Shown in pieces: positions 55,001-62,660 of a stretch of 64,000 nt of DNA (positions within the stretch are counted from its first letter, which is position 1; the number at the start of each line of letters is the position of its first letter). The stretch is from Pseudomonas salomonii (lineage in GTDB: Bacteria > Pseudomonadota > Gammaproteobacteria > Pseudomonadales > Pseudomonadaceae): positions 434,001 through 498,000 of the forward strand of contig NZ_FNOX01000003.1 in NCBI RefSeq assembly GCF_900107155.1, in the 5' to 3' direction. The notes under the pieces are model-generated. The model searched no databases. It saw only the letters and a list, made by a program, of their open reading frames with translations, and was not told where the DNA came from. The position numbers were made by a program, and so were the translations under genes.

Positions 55001-55582
55001 GTATTTAATACGTGTAGCCTGGAGTATAAACCCAGCTAAAAGCTCATTATCATCATTCCGTTCTAATTCGGCAGCCCCATAAGAGAGTGCTTCATCCACA
55101 TTTTCATCAAGAATGTAGGCAAGGACCTTATATGCTACAGCTCTTTTATCTTTAGGCGCATATGTACATGCTTCATGTAGCAACCGTGCAGCCTCATCGA
55201 CCTTTCCAAGTTGATGTTGGCAGATGGCAATATTTGCTTTTACCCTAAAAATAAGTAAAGGCGTTAAATTCTGGGCTTGGTGCAGGAGCAGCTCATTGAA
55301 CAAATTCAGCGCATCATTTACTGCGCCAGAATTCATTTTATCTCGATACAAATTAACTTGCCGATCTATTTCTGTCTCTAACTCTCCAACATCGCTATTA
55401 TTGATAATTGCAGCTTGCTTTACGAGCGCCCTTGTCAATGCAGTTTCAATATCATCAATATCGTTATATATAACTCTTCCGTTATTATCGCCGGCGATAG
55501 CGACGCTTGAGTTGTCAGCGCTAACAGTAGAAGGCAATTCTGTCTTACTTCGCCGTTTAAATAGATCCCAAATACTTGGCAT
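52097..55582 (-). CDS. large TPR-GreAB-C-like-PIN-like protein
   Basis: A 1161-residue protein. The N-terminal 40 residues carry SSVAIAGDNNGRVIY (26-39), shared with the upstream small protein. Residues about 60-660 are TPR-like helical repeats (for example GKVDEAARLLHEACTYAPKDKRA). Residues about 668-738 resemble the GreA/GreB C-terminal domain (GSYVKL, DPYVRKVLGRSVG, GKIIWKVEEV). Residues about 848-990 look like a PIN domain: Asp853 in VVLDCYTAW and Glu980-Asp981 in LFVSEDAYSRGF. PIN domains are usually RNases; the Gre-like part could bind RNA polymerase. The start abuts the upstream stop (TAAATG) with AAGGGAAG before it. AT-rich, so recently acquired. Confidence 0.78.
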   Translation of the reverse strand: MPSIWDLFKRRSKTELPSTVSADNSSVAIAGDNNGRVIYNDIDDIETALTRALVKQAAIINNSDVGELETEIDRQVNLYRDKMNSGAVNDALNLFNELLLHQAQNLTPLLIFRVKANIAICQHQLGKVDEAARLLHEACTYAPKDKRAVAYKVLAYILDENVDEALSYGAAELERNDDNELLAGFILQATRIKYQYSEEFVDPIHGFSEIVKKTKSVRLAHIHLLASREIQGWRELANLFLEENPTDSQAKNLVATGILHHYIQERQSPNGFSFTSKDIEQINLAAEYFNVEWAAFKASDRVANSGDFQNVQNLLILYKLSQNREMLRTECEYVLENMANNQAVIDTVVKCLLDFDENELCDEALKKITDREEARKLKFLSMVARKDWVGLNKFQDYSFSKFDGAFLQHAKIVVYIARAFKGQAKGKMDLENLLGNEKLDSRARLLLFEFAAESQIQSIAILAHDYGRTRINKDSDVIEFYHYMKLVRFLQGWKEIVSLLGSYPNIHENYDLVHMLALGYLNEYPIRTEAVAFYEKLKERYKGFEILLGIFHFKRKDYEAAKEFLHQYLIAGGKELYGLLVVCEIAKLERDKESLLRILTDNELEEFIGTAEQFMQAADYLVQAGMSAKGLTLAYDTYDANQNNHRVALAYFQVFLLANKEVLPDESATVGPGSYVKLLSSDGVVIERMVEISVHDDLALDIQSVDPYVRKVLGRSVGYEYEQSKLQGKIIWKVEEVKHRYHQAFHQVCNTFENRFPEEGGLWSIKMEEGNIQPLLDFVKGQAEQDEKFLATIVESNIPLEIAAGMWRKNIFHVVDLMRSTVGHIQTCLGTEEERIIAADCVQRFRGKSVVLDCYTAWVAVELGLLDALNQYFGEVIISQSTILIMQQLMGEFDGLSNSRMSIGWRHGVFTRSEYSESDLQAQRDLIALRIKDLQDKCVIKQYAFSSDLDELTEQLVSIKAEAIEPYFLAAETGALFVSEDAYSRGFSANIYKLKDSTWLQPIINILVHEGAISGDLYAQMILSLCHRQHNYVSVSSYVLENIFKKDESLNLQDFSALCGYIGGKNAEVESHYNLISGFILQHWIFDYNPTYNKTLERLLKKSHGDAFPSAKTMRATALLFDRLIKMPSGISTLNNLVGFPILRLRKFVIGWWKGHFYKNE

Positions 55583-55771
55583 TTACTTCCCTTTTCGGCT
55601 CTTTATTGTTATATCGCCGTTATTTTCACCATTAATAGCTACGGAACCCTTTTTCGCTTTGACATTTACATTTCGCTTCCATACAAACTTAAACGTTATG
55701 AAAACCAAAAACAAAAAGCCAAGCGCCAACCCAATTGCCAACTCCGGTTTTTCGAATAATGAAAAGCTCAT
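55583..55771 (-). CDS. small membrane protein sharing a motif with the TPR-PIN protein
   Basis: A 62-residue protein. One membrane segment is at about residues 12-30 (AIGLALGFLFLVFITFKFV), then basic residues, then GSVAINGENNGDITI at 42-56. That motif is the same S-V-A-I-x-G-[ED]-N-N-G pattern as near the N-terminus of the next protein. AAGGGG precedes the ATG, and its stop abuts the next ATG. It probably anchors the large protein at the membrane through the shared motif; this is inference. Confidence 0.72.
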   Translation of the reverse strand: MSFSLFEKPELAIGLALGFLFLVFITFKFVWKRNVNVKAKKGSVAINGENNGDITIKSRKGK

Positions 55772-55969
55772 TTTAGCCCCTTAGTTTTGAGAATCTGTAT
55801 AAGCGAAATCCTACTCCACAGGATAGCAATCCGCCATGGTGTTGGCAGCTTAAAGAAGGCCGCTAGCCGGAATTTGCTCATATCTCAATACGGTGGTAAT
55901 GAATTCAAGAAACTTTTTGTTACATCATATCGTGCGGTCGTTTAAGGATTCCCGAAAAATCCACTCGAC

Positions 55970-56000
55970 TTTGTATGGCTGTGTGTATGGCTACGCGAAA
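55970..56000. repeat. candidate integrase arm-type sites, right end
   Basis: TTTGTATGGCTGTGTGTATGG at 55970-55990 matches the left-end copy at 44338-44358 with two differences, and the similarity continues to GCGAAA. TGTATGGCT occurs twice within it. It lies 34 bases inside attR. Confidence 0.55.
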
Positions 56001-56033
56001 ATAAGGCATTATAAGCCAGTATTTATTGGGAAT

Positions 56034-56056
56034 TTCGATTCCCTCTACCCGCTCCA
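56034..56056. repeat. right attachment site (attR)
   Basis: An exact 23-bp copy of the tRNA-Gly 3' end (44203-44225). It ends the AT-rich element; GC-rich chromosomal sequence resumes beyond. Confidence 0.92.
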
Positions 56057-56103
56057 CTCAGATTTTGGTCTTGCGTCAGATTGGTTCTGGTGGGAGATGC
56101 ACA

Positions 56104-56134
56104 AAAAAACCGGCCCTTGGTGGCTGGTTTTTTT
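56104..56134 (+). terminator. terminator originally belonging to tRNA-Gly
   Basis: AAAAAACCGGCC and GGCTGGTTTTTT form a stem with one G-T pair and a T-run. It lies 47 bases beyond attR. Before integration it would have followed tRNA-Gly directly. Confidence 0.75.
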
Positions 56135-56250
56135 ATGTTCTAAATTTGGCTTCATGCGTGAGCGACCTGTTCCGATGCAGGGTATCTGGCTCCCCTTCCC
56201 CTTGGTATGTGCGGCCTGGGAAGGCAAGCCTGTTGCAGGGCGTGAAAAAC

Positions 56251-56490
56251 CTACGCGGCGCGGTCGACGCGGTCTTGTGCCGCTTCTACCAGCATCAGCC
56301 CCAGTTCGATCATTTGCTGAATGGCCAAGGCCAGGTAGCGATGTTGAGAAGGCAGGCTTTCGGCGAACTCGTTGGTCATGGCACCCGCTCCGGCAATGGT
56401 TTCGTAAGCGTTGGCGAGCAAGGCTTCGGTGTTGGCTTCGGGGCGGACGCTGAACAGGGTCGCGGTGGGGTTACAGGCGTCAGTACACAT
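56251..56490 (-). CDS. DUF6124/DUF3077-like protein
   Basis: A 79-residue protein read from the ATG at 56490, which has GAGGA 7 bases upstream; an upstream in-frame start at 56514 lacks one. LFSVRPEANTEALLANAYE and the helical C-terminus IQQMIELGLMLVEAAQDRV fit a small Pseudomonas family of unknown function. Not linked to neighbours. Confidence 0.65.
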   Translation of the reverse strand: MCTDACNPTATLFSVRPEANTEALLANAYETIAGAGAMTNEFAESLPSQHRYLALAIQQMIELGLMLVEAAQDRVDRAA

Positions 56491-56555
56491 CTGTTGATCC
56501 TCGGTAAGGACCACCTTCCAGAGCTACTAAACAATGGGTGGCGGCTGTATGCAGG

Positions 56556-56864
56556 TTAGTAGACCGGCGGATCAACGAAACCGGCGCACCCGAAAGTGCC
56601 CTGCGTACAGCCACCATTGAGAACAGACATCGAGATGCCTGACTGATAGGACAGCCATACGCCGTTGATCAAATCGGGCTACTAAACCCGACCGCTGATG
56701 GGCAGCGGCAAACGAACCTTAAAGCGCTCGTCCAAGGCGTACAACTCAGACGATTCTGCGTGTTGTGTAGGCAATAACACAACATTCAGGACCGCCGTAC
56801 CGTTCTCCTTCAGACCGTAAATTCTGGCAATAGGAAAACCCTGAAGAACGTTTGAAACCGGCAC
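56556..56864 (-). pseudogene. probable broken gene
   Basis: From a GTG at 56864 the frame reads LQGFPIARIYGLKENGTAVL to ISGRV, then two TAG codons in a row (56682 and below), then continues in the same frame as PDLINGVWLSYQSGISMSVL to CAGFVDPPVY and a final stop at 56556. The second part looks protein-like, so the gene may be a degraded remnant. Alternatively it is chance, since the start has a weak Shine-Dalgarno. Confidence 0.35.
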
Positions 56865-56954
56865 GCCCTCGCATCACTCTCCCCAGCCTTCGACACAGAC
56901 GTGTCTCTTGCCAACCCGTATCCAAGTAGATACAGTGAAACTCTGTGAGGCCCC

Positions 56955-57248
56955 GTGCGTTATTCGATCCAGCAAACCCAAGCCTTCACTCACTGGTGCT
57001 CGGCAATCCGCGATCTGCGCGCAAAAATCACCATTGCTCGACGTATTGAGCGAGCCAGTGTGGGCAATCTGGGTGATTTCAAGGTGCTGGGCGGCGGTGT
57101 TTCAGAGATGCGGATAGACGTGGGTGCGGGTTATCGCGTTTATTTCACCCTGCGCGGCAGGGAGGTCGTCATCTTGCTGGCAGGTGGCGACAAGTCTTCA
57201 CAAGAGGCCGATATACGGCGAGCAAAAAAATTAGCAAAGGAGGTTTGA
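56955..57248 (+). CDS. RelE/ParE-family toxin (HigB-like addiction module killer)
   Basis: A 97-residue toxin. AIRDLRAKITIARRIERASVGN and GYRVYFTLRGREVVILLAGGDKSSQ are typical of the RelE-superfamily subgroup found with the toxin first and the antidote second. Such toxins cleave mRNA, usually on the ribosome. GTG start with GAGG upstream. It is followed at once by its antitoxin. Confidence 0.88.
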   Translation: MRYSIQQTQAFTHWCSAIRDLRAKITIARRIERASVGNLGDFKVLGGGVSEMRIDVGAGYRVYFTLRGREVVILLAGGDKSSQEADIRRAKKLAKEV

Positions 57249-57250
57249 TC

Positions 57251-57559
57251 ATGGCTCAAACACTGACGACATTTGATATGGCCGAGCTGCTCGACAGTGA
57301 TGAGGCCATCAGCGAATACCTTTCTCAGGTGCTGGCAGACGGTGACAACGAGGAGTTCCTTCGAGCATTAGGCTATGTAGCCAAAGCCCGTGGCATGACA
57401 AAGATTGCCACTGATGCGGGCGTAGGACGCGAGAGTTTGTACAAGGCATTTGCCCCAGGCGCCAAACCTCGTTTTGAAACGGTTCTGAAGGTGCTTCACT
57501 CACTGGGCATTGATCTGTTGGCTCGGCCTGGGCATACCAGCAATTATTCGACTGTTTGA
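57251..57559 (+). CDS. addiction module antidote protein (HigA-like)
   Basis: A 102-residue antitoxin. The ATG at 57251 has AAAGGAGG upstream, inside the end of the toxin gene. A Cro/HigA helix-turn-helix is seen in TKIATDAGVGRESLYKAFAPGAKPRFETVLKVL. It neutralises the toxin and probably represses the operon. Its 3' end overlaps the end of the convergent MFS gene by 16 bases. Confidence 0.88.
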   Translation: MAQTLTTFDMAELLDSDEAISEYLSQVLADGDNEEFLRALGYVAKARGMTKIATDAGVGRESLYKAFAPGAKPRFETVLKVLHSLGIDLLARPGHTSNYSTV

Positions 57560-58743
57560 GGCTCGCAACCCCGCTGCACCAACCACGCCAGCGGCAACGT
57601 CACCATTAACATGCCCGCCAGTACCATCACCGCTTCCGGTACACCCAGCGCGTCGCCCACCCCACCAAATACCACGGGTGCCAGCGCGCCGCCGCCGATT
57701 GTGCCGGTGTAAAACACTGCAAACGCTTGCTCGCGTTTACCCGCCGTTGCCAGGTCCGGCACGGCGCCGTACAGCACTGAAGAGGTGCCATTGAGCACCA
57801 GGCCCAGCAGCGGCAGCATCGCCATCAGCCCGCTTAGCGGCAGGTATACAGCAGCAATGATCAGCAGCGCCGTGCTGGTTTCCGTCAGCCATACGGTTTT
57901 CATCATGCCGATGCGGGCACCGAGGTAGCCGCAGAGCAATTTGCCGAACGCGCCACCGATAAACAGCAGCGTCAACGCCAGGCCGATGCCGGCAGTTCCC
58001 GCGCCTTTGGCTTGCAGCAGAAACGGCAGAAAAGTGAGAAAGCCCATGCGCACGGCGCTGTCGAGGGTACCGGTAAGAATCAACGCGCGCAGGCCGGTGA
58101 CAGAGCCCGTTCCGCCAGTCGGCTTGGCCGTTTTTGTAGACACGGATTCGGCTATTTGCGCAGGCACCAGCCACCACAACAACCCCGCCGCAGCCAGGCC
58201 GAGCAACCCCAACAGTGTGGCACTGGCGCGCCAACTGATGACGGTGAGCAACAGCCCGACCAACCCCGGGATCAGGGTTTTGCCGATATCGCCGGAAAAA
58301 TTGTAGTGGGACAGCGCTTGCTTGACCCCGCCGCCGTTCTCGTAAGCATCAGTAATCATCGAAGAGGCTAATGGGTGTTGGGTGCTGGCGCCCAAACCGC
58401 CTAACAGCAGCGCCAATAGCAACAGGCTCAGCCCAGTGGCTTGCCCCACCAATAAGTACGCAACGCCCGCCAGCGCAGTGCCGCCTACCAACATCGGCAG
58501 ACGGCCCCAGCGCCGCGCCGCGCGGCTGGCCATCAGCTGGAACACGGCCATCATCCCGGAATAGGCACCGCGCAATAATCCGATCTGGGCGTAGGAGAGC
58601 GCGAACTGCGCCTGCCAGATCGGCAGCAGCACGTAGATCACATCCGTAAGGCCATCGTGTACGGCATGGGCGCCGCAGCCGGCGATCAGCGAGCGGCGGC
58701 GGGTCGAGGTTTCGCGGGCAGGCACAGCGATAGCGTCGTTCAT
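57544..58743 (-). CDS. MFS transporter (Fsr-like)
   Basis: A 399-residue exporter with about 12 membrane segments. HAVHDGLTDVIYVLLPIWQ and QIGLLRGAYSGMMAVFQL near the N-terminus fit the fosmidomycin-resistance-like subgroup. GGVKQALSHYNFSGDIGK is also typical. The substrate is unknown. Its ATG overlaps the stop of the upstream MFS gene (ATGA), so both are made from one mRNA. Confidence 0.85.
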   Translation of the reverse strand: MNDAIAVPARETSTRRRSLIAGCGAHAVHDGLTDVIYVLLPIWQAQFALSYAQIGLLRGAYSGMMAVFQLMASRAARRWGRLPMLVGGTALAGVAYLLVGQATGLSLLLLALLLGGLGASTQHPLASSMITDAYENGGGVKQALSHYNFSGDIGKTLIPGLVGLLLTVISWRASATLLGLLGLAAAGLLWWLVPAQIAESVSTKTAKPTGGTGSVTGLRALILTGTLDSAVRMGFLTFLPFLLQAKGAGTAGIGLALTLLFIGGAFGKLLCGYLGARIGMMKTVWLTETSTALLIIAAVYLPLSGLMAMLPLLGLVLNGTSSVLYGAVPDLATAGKREQAFAVFYTGTIGGGALAPVVFGGVGDALGVPEAVMVLAGMLMVTLPLAWLVQRGCEPQTVE

Positions 58744-59903
58744 GAGGCTTGGATCAACTCAGGTTTAAGAGGCTTCCAGCCCGTCAGGGCGATCAGCAAC
58801 GTCAGCAGTTGAAAACCGATAATCAGCGCTACACACCCCGCCCAGCCCCAGCGCTCCCACATCAAGGCGGGGACGATGGCACCACAACTGCCACCCAGGT
58901 AATAACACGTGAGGTAAACGCCCACGGCACTCGCCTTGTTACCCTGCGCAGTGGCGCTGATGAACGCGTTGGCGGCGGCCTGGGCGAGAAAGACCCCGGT
59001 CGAACTGAGCGCCAGCCCCGCCACGATGCACCACAGCGACGGCGCCAGGGTCAGTGCCGAGCCGCTGATGCCCAGCACGCCAGCGACGGCCAGCAGCTCG
59101 GCGTGAGGCCGGGCTTGGCTGAGGCGGCCGGCGATCGGGATCACGATCAAGGCCAGCAGAAACACCATGTACAGCGTGCCCAGGGCCGCAGGCCCGAGGT
59201 TAAAAGGCGGTAGGCCAAGGTACAGGCCCGCGTAGGTAAAGGCCGCAACCTGGGAGAACAACACACAAAACCCGACGGCGTAGGCAGCCACCAACGGCTT
59301 GCGAAAAACGCCTGACGAAGCAGCCTTGACCGGTGCGACTCGCGGCGGGTTATCGGGCAGCAAAAACTGAATGAACCCACCGACCATCACGCTCAATACC
59401 GCCAACAATTCGAAGGCCTCGCGCCAGCCGACATATTCGGTCATCACGCCGATGACGAAGCGCCCGGCGAACCCGCCCAGTACGGTGCCCGCCACATAGA
59501 GGCTGGTGACTTCGGTCACCGTGGCGCCGCGCCAGCGGTCGCCGATGTAAGCCACGCTGGTGGCAAACACCACCGGGATCAACATACCTTGCGCAAAACG
59601 CCACACCAGCACTTCGGCAAAGCTGCCGGCGTAGGCGGTCATCAGCGCGGGCACAGCCAGTAACAGCGCGGCCACGGCGATGACCGTACGCTGCTCGAAA
59701 CGCCCGGTCAGCCGGCCGACAAACGGCGCGGTAATCGCTACTGCCAGGGTGGTGACCGTAATACTCCAGCCCGCCGCCTTGGCGCTGATATGAAACTGCG
59801 CGGCGAAGGTGGTCAGGATGCTCTGGGTGGCATACAGGTTCAGAAACGCCGCGCAGCCACACAGGAACAGGGCAAGACGGGCACAATGCAGGCGCGGTTT
59901 CAT
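58740..59903 (-). CDS. MFS transporter (YnfM-like)
   Basis: A 387-residue exporter with about 12 membrane segments. The ATG at 59903 has AGAGG and starts MKPRLHCARLALFLCGCAAF. The motif-A region GRLTGRFEQRTV and the C-terminal half with TCYYLGGSCGAIVPAL match YnfM-type drug or arabinose-like efflux pumps. The divergent LysR gene probably regulates it. Confidence 0.86.
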   Translation of the reverse strand: MKPRLHCARLALFLCGCAAFLNLYATQSILTTFAAQFHISAKAAGWSITVTTLAVAITAPFVGRLTGRFEQRTVIAVAALLLAVPALMTAYAGSFAEVLVWRFAQGMLIPVVFATSVAYIGDRWRGATVTEVTSLYVAGTVLGGFAGRFVIGVMTEYVGWREAFELLAVLSVMVGGFIQFLLPDNPPRVAPVKAASSGVFRKPLVAAYAVGFCVLFSQVAAFTYAGLYLGLPPFNLGPAALGTLYMVFLLALIVIPIAGRLSQARPHAELLAVAGVLGISGSALTLAPSLWCIVAGLALSSTGVFLAQAAANAFISATAQGNKASAVGVYLTCYYLGGSCGAIVPALMWERWGWAGCVALIIGFQLLTLLIALTGWKPLKPELIQAS

Positions 59904-59998
59904 GAAACCTCTCGTTTTATTTTGTGAGGTCTTTATAGAATGGCCAGCGGGTCTTAAACCAATACCGAATTCGAACCGATCAATACCCAAGGATCAGG

Positions 59999-60892
59999 AT
60001 GCTCGACCTACGCAAGCTGCGTTACTTTCTGACGGTCGCCGAAGAACTGCACTTCGGCCGCGCAGCCCTTCGCCTGCACCTGGCCCAGCCTCCGCTGACC
60101 CGGCAGATCTCGGCGCTGGAAACGGAGTTGGGCTTCAAGTTGTTTGATCGCACCAGCCGCACGGTTTCCCTCACCGCCCAGGGCCGTTCGTTCCTGCCCT
60201 ATGCGCGCGGCGTGTTGGAACAGGTGGAACTGGCACAGGTCATCGCCGGTAAATTGGCCGCCGGGACCGCCGGGCAACTGACCTTGGGTTACGTCAGTTC
60301 GATCGCGCTGTCGGACCTGTTCAGCCAGGCGATCCAGGCTTTCGCCCAGGGTTTCCCCGATGTGCAACTGACCTTGGTGGAGTGCGCTTCCGGCAGCTTG
60401 GGCGCGCAAGTGGCGGATGGGCGCCTGGATGTCGGGCTAAGCCGCCTGTTGCCGCAAAGCCAGGCCGTGCAAGCGTTGTCGCTGGGTGAGGAGCGTTTGT
60501 GGGCGGCGGTTTCCAGTGATAGCCCGTTAGCCCGCCAAACGCAGGTGAGCCTGGCGCAGCTCAGTGCTTACCCGCTGATTCTGTTTCCGCCCGATTACGG
60601 GTCGGGGTTGAACCAGTCGATCGAGCAGTTGTACCGACACTACGGCGTGCCCCTGCGTGCCGGGCCGACCGGGCGGCAGATCACCTCGATCATTGCGTTG
60701 GTGGCCGCCGGACAGGGCGTGGCGTTGGTGCCCGAATGTACCCGCAGCTTGATGAACAAGGGCGTCACCTATAAACCCATGGTCGAGGTGGATGCCTGTG
60801 CGCAACTGTTAGTGCTGACACCTGCAGCCGGCAAAAGCCTGTTGGCTGACGCATTTCTCGCGGTGCTCGCCCAGGCTTTACACACCGAGTAA
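59999..60892 (+). CDS. LysR-family transcriptional regulator
   Basis: A 297-residue regulator. The N-terminal winged helix is MLDLRKLRYFLTVAEELHFGRAALRLHLAQPPLTRQISALE. The C-terminal sensing domain follows from about residue 90 (GQLTLGYVSSIALSDL). It is divergent from the two-gene MFS operon, 95 bases away, and probably controls it in response to an exported compound or related effector. Confidence 0.92.
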   Translation: MLDLRKLRYFLTVAEELHFGRAALRLHLAQPPLTRQISALETELGFKLFDRTSRTVSLTAQGRSFLPYARGVLEQVELAQVIAGKLAAGTAGQLTLGYVSSIALSDLFSQAIQAFAQGFPDVQLTLVECASGSLGAQVADGRLDVGLSRLLPQSQAVQALSLGEERLWAAVSSDSPLARQTQVSLAQLSAYPLILFPPDYGSGLNQSIEQLYRHYGVPLRAGPTGRQITSIIALVAAGQGVALVPECTRSLMNKGVTYKPMVEVDACAQLLVLTPAAGKSLLADAFLAVLAQALHTE

Positions 60893-61057
60893 CACCTCGA
60901 AAATCCCCGCAATACCTCTCTACGACGCCGTTTTCAAAGGCTCATACACTTCATTCAGCACTTACCGAAACGCCGGTCGTCAGCCGTCGGTAGGTAGAGT
61001 GTTGATAGTTTATTTTCAGTGGTTATAGTCGCCACCAACACACCACAAGGAGGTGCG

Positions 61058-61240
61058 GTGGATAGCCGATATTTGATAGGTCACATTGTTGCGGATGGCT
61101 GGTACCTGGTGCGTACCCGAGGCAGTCACCACCACTTCAAACACCCGACCAAACCGGGGTTGGTGACGATTCCTCATCCCAAGAAAGACCTGTTGGACAA
61201 GACCGCCAAGAGCATTTTGAAACAGGCGCTGCTGAGCTGA
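61058..61240 (+). CDS. hicA: HicA-type toxin
   Basis: A 60-residue toxin of the dsRBD-like HicA family, an mRNA interferase. The GTG at 61058 has AAGGAGG upstream and starts (V)DSRYLIGHIVADGWYLV. The catalytic His lies in TRGSHHHFKHPT. It is followed by hicB after 22 bases. Confidence 0.92.
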   Translation: MDSRYLIGHIVADGWYLVRTRGSHHHFKHPTKPGLVTIPHPKKDLLDKTAKSILKQALLS

Positions 61241-61262
61241 GCGTCCCTGGAGGGCAATAGAC

Positions 61263-61673
61263 ATGCTTTACCCCATCGCAATTTCAACCGGTGACCAGGA
61301 AAACGCCTGGGGCGTGGAAGTGCCGGATATTCCTGGCTGCTACTCCGCCGGCGACGACCTGGACGACGCCATGGCCATGGCCCGCGAAGCGATCGAAGGG
61401 CACTTCGAAATCCTTGCAGAGGATGGCGCGCCGATTCCCCCTGCACAAAAAGTCACCCTGCACGCGGCCAACCCGGAATATGCCGGCTGCATTTGGGCCG
61501 TGGTTGATATTGATGTCACTAAATACCTGGGCAAAGCGCAGAAGCTCAATATCACCCTGCCGGGTTACCTGCTCAATCGAATTGATGAATACGTGTTGCA
61601 TCATCCTGAAGAAAAAAGCCGTTCCGGCTTTCTGGCATCGGCAGCACTAAAGGTTCTGCAGCAGGAACATTGA
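61263..61673 (+). CDS. hicB: HicB-type antitoxin
   Basis: A 136-residue antitoxin. The partial RNase H-like N-terminal domain holds WGVEVPDIPGCYSAGDDLDDAMAMAREAI. The C-terminal part, ITLPGYLLNRIDEYVLHHPEEKSRSGFLASAALKVL, is a ribbon-helix-helix DNA binder. It neutralises HicA and represses the operon. Confidence 0.93.
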   Translation: MLYPIAISTGDQENAWGVEVPDIPGCYSAGDDLDDAMAMAREAIEGHFEILAEDGAPIPPAQKVTLHAANPEYAGCIWAVVDIDVTKYLGKAQKLNITLPGYLLNRIDEYVLHHPEEKSRSGFLASAALKVLQQEH

Positions 61674-61747
61674 CTTAAGCAAAGTCCTAAAGCGACGAAG
61701 ACGACCTTGGTTAAAATGCGCACCTGTCTTACCCATGAGCAGAGCCA

Positions 61748-62071
61748 ATGCGCGTGCCTGTACAAAAAACTGAGAACCAAGTAGTTAGAAAGGTGGTGGG
61801 GCTGGTATTGATCATTCCACTGCTGTTACCGCTGACGCCAATCCCTTTCGGCCTCGGGCGCATGGCGTCGACAGCGGCTCTGGCGGGATCCATCTATGGC
61901 GTATGGTATTCAAGGCAGAACGCCAGTCGAGGCATCACACTGTGCGCAACCGCCCTTGCGCTACTTAACCTCGGTTCATGGGTGGCACTGTCGACGCCCT
62001 CGATCATCTGGTTCATCGTTTTCGTCGCTTGGGCCTATGGTTCCGGTAGCTGGATTCACTGGAGCATTTAG
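61748..62071 (+). CDS. small membrane protein
   Basis: A 107-residue protein with three hydrophobic segments: VVGLVLIIPLLLPLTPIPFGLG, a middle segment and SIIWFIVFVAWAYGSG. The basic N-terminus suggests an inner-membrane location. No family recognised. Confidence 0.6.
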   Translation: MRVPVQKTENQVVRKVVGLVLIIPLLLPLTPIPFGLGRMASTAALAGSIYGVWYSRQNASRGITLCATALALLNLGSWVALSTPSIIWFIVFVAWAYGSGSWIHWSI

Positions 62072-62159
62072 TCCCTGCAGGATTTGACCGCAAGAAACTG
62101 GGTTTCCCAACCGCCCACAAGGTGGAAAGTGGCACCCTACATTTCCAAGGAATCCGCTC

Positions 62160-62660
62160 ATGCCTTACCACTACAAGCTCATGCCCTCCCCCGTCGGCCA
62201 GCTCACCCTGGTGGCACGCGACGGCAAACTCAACGCCATCCTGTGGGAAACAGAACGCGCCAATCGCGTGCGCCTGGGCGAGTTGCAGCAAACCGACGAC
62301 AGCCCGGTGTTACTGGAAGCCGAGCGCCAGCTAGAGGAATACTTCACTGGCACTCGCCAGCAGTTCGATCTGGAGCTGGATTTCGACGGCACCGATTTCC
62401 AAAAACAAGTCTGGCAGGCCCTGCTGACCATCCCCTTCGGCGAAACCCGCAGCTACAGCCAGATTGCCCAGCAGATCGGCAACCCCAAGGCCGTGCGCGC
62501 GGTAGGCGCAGCCAATGGCCGCAACCCCATCTCGATCATTGCGCCCTGCCACAGGGTAATAGGCGCCTCGGGCGGGCTGACCGGGTTTGCCGGAGGCCTT
62601 GAGGCCAAGCAGTATTTACTGGCGCTTGAAGACCGCGGCCAGGCAAAGCTGGCCCTCTGA
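62160..62660 (+). CDS. ogt: methylated-DNA-[protein]-cysteine S-methyltransferase
   Basis: A 166-residue repair protein that transfers the methyl group of O6-methylguanine to its own Cys130, in the motif IIAPCHRVIG. The helix-turn-helix ETRSYSQIAQQIGNPKAVRAVGAANGRNP and its arginine finger are present. Length matches Ogt rather than the larger Ada. Confidence 0.95.
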   Translation: MPYHYKLMPSPVGQLTLVARDGKLNAILWETERANRVRLGELQQTDDSPVLLEAERQLEEYFTGTRQQFDLELDFDGTDFQKQVWQALLTIPFGETRSYSQIAQQIGNPKAVRAVGAANGRNPISIIAPCHRVIGASGGLTGFAGGLEAKQYLLALEDRGQAKLAL

